A DNA stretch of 22,217 nucleotides from NCBI GenBank assembly GCA_031255695.1, contig JAIRSA010000031.1, positions 1-22,217 of the forward strand. Direction: 5' to 3'. The first letter of the stretch is position 1. Each line of letters begins with the position of its first letter. Of this stretch, positions 1-6,395 are shown in pieces. The translations under genes were made by a program, and so were the position numbers. Below the pieces are notes generated by a model that ran no database searches, was not told where the DNA came from, and saw only the letters and a list, made by a program, of their open reading frames with translations. This DNA comes from Eubacteriales Family XIII. Incertae Sedis bacterium. Its GTDB lineage: Bacteria; Bacillota; Clostridia; Peptostreptococcales; Anaerovoracaceae.

Positions 1-65
1 GCGGCGGCCAGGAGGACTGCGCCAGCGCTAACTATGGTCTTTTTTGCGGAAAATAATGTTTTCAT
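1..65 (-). CDS. 5' end of an exported protein (partial, runs off left edge)
   Basis: Only the first 21 codons are inside the window. The leftward reading begins MKTLFSAKK and continues into a hydrophobic Ala/Val/Leu stretch, which is the n-region and h-region of a Sec signal peptide. The ATG is preceded by AAGGAGAG about 8 nt upstream, a strong ribosome binding site that fixes the start. No mature domain is visible, so the product cannot be named; an exported or surface protein is the inference. The gene sits downstream of a very long leader with its own promoter at 534-563, a layout often seen for abundant surface proteins, but that is only suggestive. Confidence 0.7.
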   Translation of the reverse strand, partial: MKTLFSAKKTIVSAGAVLLAA

Positions 66-182
66 TGATTTTACTCTCCTTCTAATTATTGTTGTTTTTT
101 AGGTTGTTTTTGATGAACGCCAAACAAGTCAACGATTAGGCCTATCGCGCACGGTGGGGATGTGCGCCATACGCTGCATCGT

Positions 183-218
183 TTAGGGGGGGTGCCCGCT
201 CAGAGAAATCAATACCAT
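183..218 (-). CDS. candidate 11-codon leader peptide
   Basis: A leftward ATG at 216-218 follows a perfect AGGAGG (complement of 228-233) at 9-nt spacing, the strongest initiation signal in this spacer. It reads MVLISLSGHPP and stops at TAA (183-185), directly after a run of seven C. If the run were six C, the frame would stay open to a TAA just before the ribosome binding site of the gene at 65, giving about 43 codons. It could be a regulatory leader peptide, a remnant, or a small protein hidden by a homopolymer error. No function is recognised. Confidence 0.3.
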   Translation of the reverse strand: MVLISLSGHPP

Positions 219-533
219 GATATTTAACCTCCTGTATATTGATATAGTTATAGGATAACTTAACCAACCAATAGCTAGGCTAGGCCCACAGTCAGACAGG
301 CCGTTGTCTCGGCTCCCCTAATTTCGTATGGATTCTGGCACCCTCTTATCCCGGCCGCCAGGCGCGGCCATGTACCCCCAAGATGTGTAAATTTGACAAA
401 AACTCATAAAACTATTTAGATTCAAATCGCGGTTGCCGTATATTCGACGCCTGCGCCGCTGCCCGAAAATCCAGCGCCGGGCAGTCGCAGAACCCCCATC
501 CGCGTATCTTGCCGTACCTATAAAGTCATCTCT

Positions 534-563
534 ATTATATCCGATTTGCTCAATTCCTGTCAA
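534..563 (-). promoter_or_regulatory. sigma-A-type promoter, leftward
   Basis: On the minus strand, TTGACA (complement of 558-563) and TATAAT (complement of 534-539) are both perfect consensus hexamers, 18 bp apart. Transcription would begin near 527 and read through about 460 nt of leader before the signal-peptide gene starting at 65. Confidence 0.65.
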
Positions 564-655
564 TAAAAACTTAATTGGTCTGGTAAATAAAAGTTGGGCC
601 GATATCCGGCGGCGGGCATATATCTGGCTAGGCTTGCCAATTATTGAAATTCCAC

Positions 656-685
656 TTGAATAAATGCCTGTTTTGTGTATATAAT
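656..685 (+). promoter_or_regulatory. promoter of the por operon
   Basis: TTGAAT (656-661) and TATAAT (680-685) are separated by 18 bp and lie about 60 nt upstream of the porG start codon. The leader is short. Its ribosome binding site AGAGGTGATG is at 731-740. Confidence 0.65.
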
Positions 686-744
686 ATTCTTCAAACGGCG
701 GCGCGGCGGCGCCACAGCAAAATTTATACAAGAGGTGATGCGAA

Positions 745-1314
745 ATGATAGAGATCAGATGGCACGGCAGGGGCGGGCAGGGCGCCAAGACGGCCGCCCT
801 GCTGCTGGCGGACGCGGCTTTCGCCACCGGGCTGTATGTCCAGGGCTTCCCTGAGTACGGGCCGGAGCGCATGGGCGCCCCCATAACGGCTTACAACAGG
901 CTTGACAGCAAGCCCATACGCGTCCACTCAAATATCTACAGCCCCGATATCGTCGTGATCGTGGACGAGTCGCTGATCGGCCCTGTGGATGTCACGGCGG
1001 GGCTTAAAAGCACCGGCTCCGTGATCGTCAACACCGACCGGCCGCCGGCCGCTGTCAGGGAGATGTTCGCGGGCTGCACGGGGGCCGTCTACGCGATAGA
1101 CGCCAACGAGATATCCACGCGGGCCCTGGGCCGCGCCCTGCCCAACACGCCCCTGCTCGCCGCCGTCGCGCGGCTTTCGGGGATCATGCCTGAGGATGAG
1201 TTCATACGGAACATGCGGGATTCATTCATGCATAAATTCTCTTCCAAACCAGAGGTCATAGAAGGCAACATGAACGCGATCAAGGAAGCCTGGAAAGGAG
1301 CTGTATTGTTATGA
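745..1314 (+). CDS. porG: pyruvate (2-oxoacid):ferredoxin oxidoreductase, gamma subunit
   Basis: A 189-residue gamma subunit of a four-subunit 2-oxoacid:ferredoxin oxidoreductase, which oxidatively decarboxylates pyruvate to acetyl-CoA and reduces ferredoxin in the cytoplasm of anaerobes. The N-terminus shows the family's RGGQG motif (residues about 9-13) and the conserved GPERMGAP segment near residue 39. The length matches the stand-alone gamma subunit. The ATG at 745 follows AGAGGTGATG. The stop overlaps the porD start as ATGA, indicating translational coupling. The order gamma-delta-alpha-beta matches the archaeal and Thermotoga-type enzymes. Pyruvate is the likely substrate, but a 2-oxoisovalerate or other 2-oxoacid enzyme cannot be excluded by eye. 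Confidence 0.93.
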   Translation: MIEIRWHGRGGQGAKTAALLLADAAFATGLYVQGFPEYGPERMGAPITAYNRLDSKPIRVHSNIYSPDIVVIVDESLIGPVDVTAGLKSTGSVIVNTDRPPAAVREMFAGCTGAVYAIDANEISTRALGRALPNTPLLAAVARLSGIMPEDEFIRNMRDSFMHKFSSKPEVIEGNMNAIKEAWKGAVLL

Positions 1315-1634
1315 GCACAAGGAACCTGATGGAGAACATGACCGAGAGTTCCGGATGGCGGGATCTGAGCCCCGCCGCGCAGGTCTTCGGCGAGGGCAAC
1401 TCCGTCTTCTTCAACACCGGCGACTGGCGCTCCGAGACGCCGGCATGGAAGCGCGATCAGTGCAGGCAGTGCCTGCTCTGCTTCCCCGTCTGCCCTGACA
1501 GCTCCATACCGGTGCAGGGCGGCAAGAGGGGCGATTTCGACTTCGGGCACTGCAAGGGCTGCGGGATCTGCGCCAAGGCCTGCCCATTCGGCGCCATTTC
1601 CATGGGCGCGGCGGTGAAAGGAGGCGACAGATGA
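1311..1634 (+). CDS. porD: pyruvate (2-oxoacid):ferredoxin oxidoreductase, delta subunit (2[4Fe-4S] ferredoxin)
   Basis: A 107-residue ferredoxin-like subunit that passes electrons from the catalytic subunits to external ferredoxin. Two complete 4Fe-4S motifs are present: cysteines at about 51, 54, 57 and 61 (CRQCLLCFPVCP) and at about 81, 84, 87 and 91 (CKGCGICAKACP). The roughly 45 residues before the first motif are usual for PorD. A GGAAAGGAG ribosome binding site lies within the end of porG, and both ends overlap the neighbours as ATGA, so the subunits are probably made in fixed ratio. Confidence 0.93.
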   Translation: MSTRNLMENMTESSGWRDLSPAAQVFGEGNSVFFNTGDWRSETPAWKRDQCRQCLLCFPVCPDSSIPVQGGKRGDFDFGHCKGCGICAKACPFGAISMGAAVKGGDR

Positions 1635-2809
1635 GCAAGCGCGACAGGCTTTCAGGGAACGAGGCCGTGGCCACGGCCATACGCCAGATCGATCCGGATG
1701 TCATAGCGGCCTTCCCCATAACGCCCTCCACCGAGATACCGCAGTACATATCGTCGTTCAAGGCCGAAGGGCTCATAGGCACCGAGTTCGTCACCGTCGA
1801 GTCCGAGCACAGCGCCATGTCGGCCTGCATCGGGGCCAGCGCCGCCGGGGCGCGCGCGATGACGGCCACAAGCTCGGCGGGCATGGCCCTCATGTACGAG
1901 CTGCTGTACGTGGCGGCCTCGGACAGGCTGCCCATAGTCATGGCGGCGGTCAACAGGGCCCTCAGCGGCCCCATCAACATCAACGCCGACCATTCGGACT
2001 CCATGGGCGCGCGTGACTCCGGCTGGATACAGATATACAGCGAGAACGCGCAGGAGGCCTACGACAATATGCTCATGGCCCACCGCATCGCCGAGCACCC
2101 CGACGTGATGCTGCCCGTCATGATATGCCAGGACGGCTTCATCACCAGCCACGCGGTGGAGAACGTGGTCATAGAGGACGACAGTTTCGTGAAGGGCTTC
2201 GTGGGCGAGTACCGCCCGGAGAAATACCTGCTGAACCCGGACGAGCCCCTGGGCGTCGGGCCCTACAGCGTATCCATCTTTTATATGGAAATAAAACGGC
2301 AGCAGTTCGAGGCCATGTCCAAGGCCCGCGCCGTCATCGCGCAGGTCAGCGCCGACTTCACGGCGCAGACGGGGCGCGAGTACGGCATGCTGGAGAAGTA
2401 CCGCATGGACGGGGCCGAGCTGGCCATCCTGATCATGAGCTCCGCCGCAGGCACGGGCAAGGACGCCGTGGACATACTGCGCGCGAAGGGGGTGAAGGCC
2501 GGCCTGGTGAAGCTGCGGGTGTTCCGGCCCTTCCCCGCCGAGGATGTCGCCGAGGCGCTGGGCGGGCTCAAGGCGCTGGGCATCATGGACAGGAGCGACG
2601 GCTTTTCGGCCTGCGGCGGCCCGCTGGGCGCGGAGGTCAGGGCGGCGCTCTACGGCAAGGCGGACGGCATAAGGACTATAAACTATATATATGGCCTCGG
2701 CGGCCGCGACATGCGGACGGAGGATTTCGAGCATATATTCGGCGAGCTCGCCGCCATGCGGGACGGCGGGGAGGCCCCTGATTGCAGATACCAGGGCGTC
2801 AGAGAATAG
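1631..2809 (+). CDS. porA: pyruvate (2-oxoacid):ferredoxin oxidoreductase, alpha subunit
   Basis: A 392-residue alpha subunit that forms the active site together with beta. Visible family marks are PITPSTEI near residue 30, the TATSSAGMALMYE segment near residue 80, NRALSGPININADHSDSM near residues 107-124 followed by ARDSGWIQIY, and a C-terminal transketolase-like domain (around residues 250-370) ending in YIYGLGGRD. The length is normal. The start is fixed by AAAGGAGG 6-7 nt upstream and by ATGA overlap with porD. It ends 14 nt before porB. No missing motifs are seen. Confidence 0.93.
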   Translation: MSKRDRLSGNEAVATAIRQIDPDVIAAFPITPSTEIPQYISSFKAEGLIGTEFVTVESEHSAMSACIGASAAGARAMTATSSAGMALMYELLYVAASDRLPIVMAAVNRALSGPININADHSDSMGARDSGWIQIYSENAQEAYDNMLMAHRIAEHPDVMLPVMICQDGFITSHAVENVVIEDDSFVKGFVGEYRPEKYLLNPDEPLGVGPYSVSIFYMEIKRQQFEAMSKARAVIAQVSADFTAQTGREYGMLEKYRMDGAELAILIMSSAAGTGKDAVDILRAKGVKAGLVKLRVFRPFPAEDVAEALGGLKALGIMDRSDGFSACGGPLGAEVRAALYGKADGIRTINYIYGLGGRDMRTEDFEHIFGELAAMRDGGEAPDCRYQGVRE

Positions 2810-2823
2810 AGGAGGGTTTTTTC

Positions 2824-3768
2824 ATGGCTTACAACACTTACAGCCTCAAGGAGGCCGCCAACAGGCCGGAGCGCCTGGTCGCGGGCCACAGGATGTGCGC
2901 AGGCTGCGGCGGGCCCGTGGCCGTCCGCGCCGTGCTGAGGGCGCTGCGGCCGGAGGACCGCGCGGTCGCCTGCGTCGCCACCAGCTGCCTCGAAGTCTCT
3001 TCGTGCACCTACCCGTACACCTCGTGGCGCGACTCCTTCCTGCATACGGCCTTCGAGAACGCGGCGGCCTCGGCCAGCGGTGTGGAGGCCGCGTGCGCGG
3101 CCCTGCGGAGGCGCGGCAAGATCGAGGACGAATACAAGATCATAACCTTCGGCGGCGACGGCGGCACCTATGACATAGGCTTCCAGTCGCTGTCCGGCGC
3201 CATGGAGCGCGGGACGGACATGGTGTATGTCTGCTACGACAACGAGGCCTATATGAACACGGGCATACAGCGCTCGTCTTCCACTCCGGCCTTCGCCGAC
3301 ACGACGACTTCGGCCACGGGGCCCAAGTCCGCCGGGAAGCCACAGTACAAGAAGGATCTGACGAAGATCATGGCCGCGCACCACATACCCTATGTGGCGC
3401 AGACCACCTTCATCGGGAATTTCAAGGACATACACCGCAAGTCGGAGACGGCCATATACACGGCGGGCCCGGCCTTCCTGAACGTGCTCGCGCCCTGCCC
3501 GCGCGGCTGGCGCTACGAGGCCTCGGATCTCATGGAGATCTGCAAGGCCGCCGTCGAGAGCTGCGTGTGGCCGCTGTTCGAGGTCGTGGACGGCGAGTGG
3601 ATCCTGAACTACGAGCCCAAGAAGAAGCTGCCCGTGACGGACTACCTGCGGCTGCAGGGCCGTTTCAAGCATCTGTTCGAGCCGGGGAAAGAGGATATCC
3701 TGGAGGCGATCCAGGACGATATAGACCAGAGGTGGGAAGAGCTGAAGGCCCTGTGCGATATGGCATAG
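2824..3768 (+). CDS. porB: pyruvate (2-oxoacid):ferredoxin oxidoreductase, beta subunit (TPP-binding)
   Basis: A 314-residue beta subunit that binds thiamine diphosphate and one 4Fe-4S cluster. Cluster ligands fit CAGC (residues about 25 and 28), the Cys of TSCLEV (about 55) and the Cys of APCPRGW further on. The TPP motif begins GDGGTYDIG and ends in YDNEAYMNTG. CTYPYTSW and HTAFENAAA are typical of PorB. I chose the ATG at 2824 because AGGAGG sits at 2810-2815; the frame is open further upstream to a TTG inside porA, but that lacks a site. It is the last gene of the operon, followed by repeats and a terminator. Confidence 0.93.
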   Translation: MAYNTYSLKEAANRPERLVAGHRMCAGCGGPVAVRAVLRALRPEDRAVACVATSCLEVSSCTYPYTSWRDSFLHTAFENAAASASGVEAACAALRRRGKIEDEYKIITFGGDGGTYDIGFQSLSGAMERGTDMVYVCYDNEAYMNTGIQRSSSTPAFADTTTSATGPKSAGKPQYKKDLTKIMAAHHIPYVAQTTFIGNFKDIHRKSETAIYTAGPAFLNVLAPCPRGWRYEASDLMEICKAAVESCVWPLFEVVDGEWILNYEPKKKLPVTDYLRLQGRFKHLFEPGKEDILEAIQDDIDQRWEELKALCDMA

Positions 3769-3900
3769 GGCGGCACGTGGCGCCTCCTGCGGCGTAGGCG
3801 CTGGCAAGGGCCAGGCTCGCAGGCTCTTCATGGCTTAGACCGGCGTAGGGCGGCGCATGGCTTTCTGCGGCGCATGCCCGGCGTAGGCCGGCGCGTGGCT
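3762..3900. repeat. degenerate ~23-bp direct repeats starting at the porB stop codon
   Basis: Two 23-bp copies at 3840-3862 and 3878-3900 differ at two positions. A weaker copy at 3762-3780 (GGCATAGGGCGGCACGTGG) contains the porB TAG stop. Fragments such as TGCGGCGTAGGCG lie between. The segment is non-coding and GC-rich, and looks like expansion of the gene's own 3' end. Confidence 0.6.
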
Positions 3901-3914
3901 GTAGCATAGGCATA

Positions 3915-3942
3915 AAAAGGGGCGGCCCGCGCCGCCCCTTTT
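3915..3942. terminator. bidirectional rho-independent terminator
   Basis: A perfect 12-bp stem, AAAAGGGGCGGC / GCCGCCCCTTTT, with a 4-nt loop. The A and T runs flank the GC core, so it can end both the rightward por operon and the leftward ABC transporter operon, which converge here. Confidence 0.9.
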
Positions 3943-3951
3943 GCATTATCC

Positions 3952-4000
3952 TACAATACTTTCTATTAGCACTTTCTATAGCACTTTCTACAGCACTTTC
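3952..4000. repeat. 12-13 bp tandem repeat spanning the ABC ATPase stop codon
   Basis: Four units on the plus strand: TACAATACTTTC (3952-3963), TATTAGCACTTTC (3964-3976), TATAGCACTTTC (3977-3988) and TACAGCACTTTC (3989-4000). On the coding (minus) strand each of the two innermost units encodes Lys-Val-Leu-stop, so two in-frame stops follow one another. Confidence 0.8.
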
Positions 4001-4710
4001 GAGAGGAAATCCCTCAGCCGCGGGTTTTCGGGGCTGTCGAAGAAGGCGCCCGGAGGGGCTTCCTCCAGTATCCTGCCCTCGTCCATGAACAGCACCCTTG
4101 TCGCGACTTCACGCGCAAAACCCATCTCATGGGTCACTATGACCATCGTCATGCCCTGCTCCGCAAGCGCCTTCATGACCGAAAGCACCTCGCCCACCAT
4201 CTCCGGATCGAGGGCGGATGTCGGCTCGTCGAAGAGCATCACGCGCGGGTTCATGGCCAGGGACCTGACGATCGCTATGCGCTGTTTCTGCCCGCCCGAT
4301 AGCATGTTCGGGTATTCCTGCGCCTTGTCTGCGAGGCCCACCTGATCAAGCAGCTCCATGGCCTTCTTCTCCGCCGCGGCCGTGTCCATGAGGCCGAGCT
4401 TCCTCGGCGCCAATGTTATATTGCCCATCACCGTCAGATGCGGGAACAGGTTGAAGTGCTGGAAGACCATGCCCATGCGCCTGCGCAGCATATTCACGTC
4501 ATAGCGGCGGGCGGTTATCAGCTCGCCTTCGAAATAGATCTCGCCCCCGTCCGGCGTCTCCAGCAGGTTGAGGCAGCGCAGGAGGGTGCTCTTGCCTGAG
4601 CCCGATGGCCCCACGACCACGATCTTCTCCCGCGCGCCTACATGGGCGCTCACGGAATCCAGCACAGTCACGCCATTGAAGGACTTGCTAAGCTTTCTAA
4701 CGTCTATCAC
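3988..4710 (-). CDS. polar amino acid ABC transporter, ATP-binding protein (GlnQ/HisP type)
   Basis: A 240-residue cytoplasmic ATPase that powers uptake of a polar amino acid. Walker A is GPSGSGKS (residues about 34-41), the Q-loop lies in FQHFNLFPHLTV, the signature is LSGGQKQR, Walker B is VMLFDEP, and the switch histidine is in VTHEMGF. Full family length. The start is GTG at 4708-4710, overlapping the permease stop by 14 nt, with a modest AAGGAA site. The C-terminus Lys-Val-Leu-stop lies in a tandem repeat. The substrate cannot be fixed by sequence; glutamine, cystine, arginine or histidine are all possible. Confidence 0.93.
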   Translation of the reverse strand: MIDVRKLSKSFNGVTVLDSVSAHVGAREKIVVVGPSGSGKSTLLRCLNLLETPDGGEIYFEGELITARRYDVNMLRRRMGMVFQHFNLFPHLTVMGNITLAPRKLGLMDTAAAEKKAMELLDQVGLADKAQEYPNMLSGGQKQRIAIVRSLAMNPRVMLFDEPTSALDPEMVGEVLSVMKALAEQGMTMVIVTHEMGFAREVATRVLFMDEGRILEEAPPGAFFDSPENPRLRDFLSKVL

Positions 4711-5386
4711 TTTTCTGTAGCTTCCTTTCCATGGCGCCTTGCAGCGCGGTCAGCCCCACCACCAATATCAGGTAGATCAGCGCCACCGACAACAGCGGGA
4801 AGAAAGGCTGCATGGTCCTGCTCCTGACCAGATCCGCCGCCTTCGTGAGGTCGATCACCGTTATGTAGCCTGCCACTGAGGTCTCTTTCAGCAGTGTTAT
4901 GAATTCGTTGAAGAGCGCGGGCAGCGTGTTCTTTATGGCCTGCGGCATGATCACGTGGCGCATGGTCATGATCTCCGTCAGGCCCAGGGAGCGGCCCGCC
5001 TCTGACTGGCCCTTGTCTATGGACATGATGCCGGCCCTGACGATCTCCGCCACGTAGGCGCCCGAATTGAGGCCGAAGCCTATCACCGCGACGGTGAGGC
5101 CGCTCTTGATGTTCACCAGCACCAGATAGTAGAGTATCATCAGCTGGACCACCACGGGCGTGCCCCTGAACACCGTCACGTACATCTCGACGAAGAAGCG
5201 GGCGATCTTGAGCTTGCCCGTCCTGTAGCTGTACACCTTGACCACGGCCAGCACAATGCCGATGGCCACGCCTATGACGACAGCGAACATGGCTATCGTC
5301 AGCGTGGCCACAAAACCGTCGATAAATATCTTGTAGAAGTCGTTCTCTATGAACGACCTCCTGAAACCTTCCACTAGGAATGCCAT
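4697..5386 (-). CDS. polar amino acid ABC transporter, permease (HisM/GlnP type)
   Basis: About 229 residues with multiple membrane segments and the typical N-terminal transmembrane helix (around 25-50). The cytoplasmic EAA-type loop is visible as GQSEAGRSLGLTEIMTMRHVIMPQA, with the conserved EAGRSLG and PQA. It forms the channel for the substrate delivered by the lipoprotein encoded upstream. I prefer the ATG at 5384-5386, which has AGGATGGGG about 6 nt ahead; an in-frame ATG four codons upstream (5396-5398) has no usable ribosome binding site. Genes lie in the order binding protein, permease, ATPase with tight spacing, so one operon. Confidence 0.92.
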   Translation of the reverse strand: MAFLVEGFRRSFIENDFYKIFIDGFVATLTIAMFAVVIGVAIGIVLAVVKVYSYRTGKLKIARFFVEMYVTVFRGTPVVVQLMILYYLVLVNIKSGLTVAVIGFGLNSGAYVAEIVRAGIMSIDKGQSEAGRSLGLTEIMTMRHVIMPQAIKNTLPALFNEFITLLKETSVAGYITVIDLTKAADLVRSRTMQPFFPLLSVALIYLILVVGLTALQGAMERKLQKSDRR

Positions 5387-5413
5387 TTTATGCCCCATCC
5401 TGCCGTTCCGGCA

Positions 5414-6256
5414 TTACTCCGAATACTGCTGGATGTAGTGCTCGATCAGCCCGTCTTCCACCATTTCGCCGACCACTTTGTCGATCACGGCAAGCAGGTC
5501 CTCGTTGCCCTTGGCCACCGCCACGGCGAACTGTTCCGTCATGGGCGTGCCGGCGCTGTAGATGAAGGGCTTCGCGGTGTAGCCCGGATTCTCGCCGGCC
5601 AGCGCTATGGCCACCAGCTCGTCTATGACAACGGCGTCAAGCCTGCCGTTCAGGAGGTCCTGCATGGCGATGGGGGCACTCGTGTACTGCCTCAGCTCGG
5701 CACCCCCTTCCGCCTTGAGCACGCCGACGTTGATCTCGTCCTCTACGAGCATGGAGCCCGTCGTGCCTGTCTGGACGCCTATGGTCTTTGTCGCCAGATC
5801 CTCGACGAAACGTATCCCGCTGTCTTCCGGTATGATCAGGTACTGCACCGAATCGACGTAGGGTACCGAGAAATCGACTTCCCGCTTGCGGTCTTCCGTC
5901 ACCGTTATGCCGGAAATGCCCACGTCGCCCTTGCCTGAAGCTATGGATGCCACCAGCCCGCCGAAGTCGGCGTTCACGACTTCCAGCTCCACGCCGATCT
6001 CGTCGGCGATGGCGCGCCCTATCTCGACGTCCACGCCCACTATGTCGTTGCCGTCCAGGAACTCATACGGCGGGAACTCGGCGTTCGTGTACATGACTAT
6101 ATAGCCTGCGTCCTTGATCTGGCTGAGCTTGCCGGTTTTCGTCGAGGGCTTGCCGGTCTCTGGATCGATCTGATCCGCATCGCCTCCGCCGCCTCCGCAT
6201 CCGGCCATGGCCACAGCCACAAGCAGCAATACCGCAATAAATCTAAATTTCTTCAT
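5414..6256 (-). CDS. polar amino acid ABC transporter, substrate-binding lipoprotein
   Basis: A 280-residue extracytoplasmic solute-binding protein (SBP family 3). The N-terminus MKKFRFIAVLLLVAVAMAGC is a lipoprotein signal with lipobox AMAGC, followed by a Gly run as linker, so it should be anchored to the outer face of the membrane. Family marks include YTNAEFPPYEF, GVDVEIGRAIADEIG, the SGITVTEDRKREVDFS segment and a late AVAKGNEDLL. The ATG at 6254-6256 follows AAGGAGTGG; an upstream extension of 18 codons is open but carries no signal features. The ligand is unknown, within polar amino acids. Confidence 0.93.
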   Translation of the reverse strand: MKKFRFIAVLLLVAVAMAGCGGGGGDADQIDPETGKPSTKTGKLSQIKDAGYIVMYTNAEFPPYEFLDGNDIVGVDVEIGRAIADEIGVELEVVNADFGGLVASIASGKGDVGISGITVTEDRKREVDFSVPYVDSVQYLIIPEDSGIRFVEDLATKTIGVQTGTTGSMLVEDEINVGVLKAEGGAELRQYTSAPIAMQDLLNGRLDAVVIDELVAIALAGENPGYTAKPFIYSAGTPMTEQFAVAVAKGNEDLLAVIDKVVGEMVEDGLIEHYIQQYSE

Positions 6257-6395
6257 TTCAATCCACTCCTTTTGTCCATTCCTTTTGTCCTGTCCTAAGT
6301 ATTGGGGCACGTGCCGCCCCAGCCGGGGCTGCCCCAGCCCTCGCCGCCTGTCCCATTCTGCGGCGCCCCGCCGGGCTGTACCGGTCCTAGCCGGC

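Larger units (their letters stand above)
66..744. other. AT-rich divergent spacer between exported-protein gene and por operon
   Basis: About 680 bases without a convincing long gene, more AT-rich than its surroundings. It holds a rightward promoter for the por operon (656-685), a leftward promoter of near-consensus quality (534-563), a short leftward ORF with a strong ribosome binding site (183-218), and a hairpin with arms GGCCGC/GCGGCC near 355-375. Open frames of 60-70 codons cross the region (for example around 433-663, +) but lack ribosome binding sites and recognisable sequence. Confidence 0.6.

Noticed and set aside
270..345. Cobalamin-riboswitch-like strings on the minus strand (GGGTGCCAGAATCC, then GGGAGCCGAGAC)
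   Set aside because: Some resemblance to parts of the element, but the order and spacing are wrong and the conserved GCCACTG core is missing.
393..422. Second rightward promoter (TTGACA at 393-398)
   Set aside because: The -10 candidates at 16-18 bp (TTTAGA, TTAGAT, TAGATT) are poor, and a better promoter lies nearer to porG.
433..663. 76-codon rightward ORF before porG
   Set aside because: No ribosome binding site, no recognisable sequence, and it overlaps the leftward promoter and precedes the por promoter.
1652..2734. Long leftward open frame opposite porA (and similar ones opposite porB, alr and argF)
   Set aside because: They mirror GC-rich coding genes in the antisense frame, lack ribosome binding sites and have compositions rich in Arg, His, Gly and Ala with no recognisable family.
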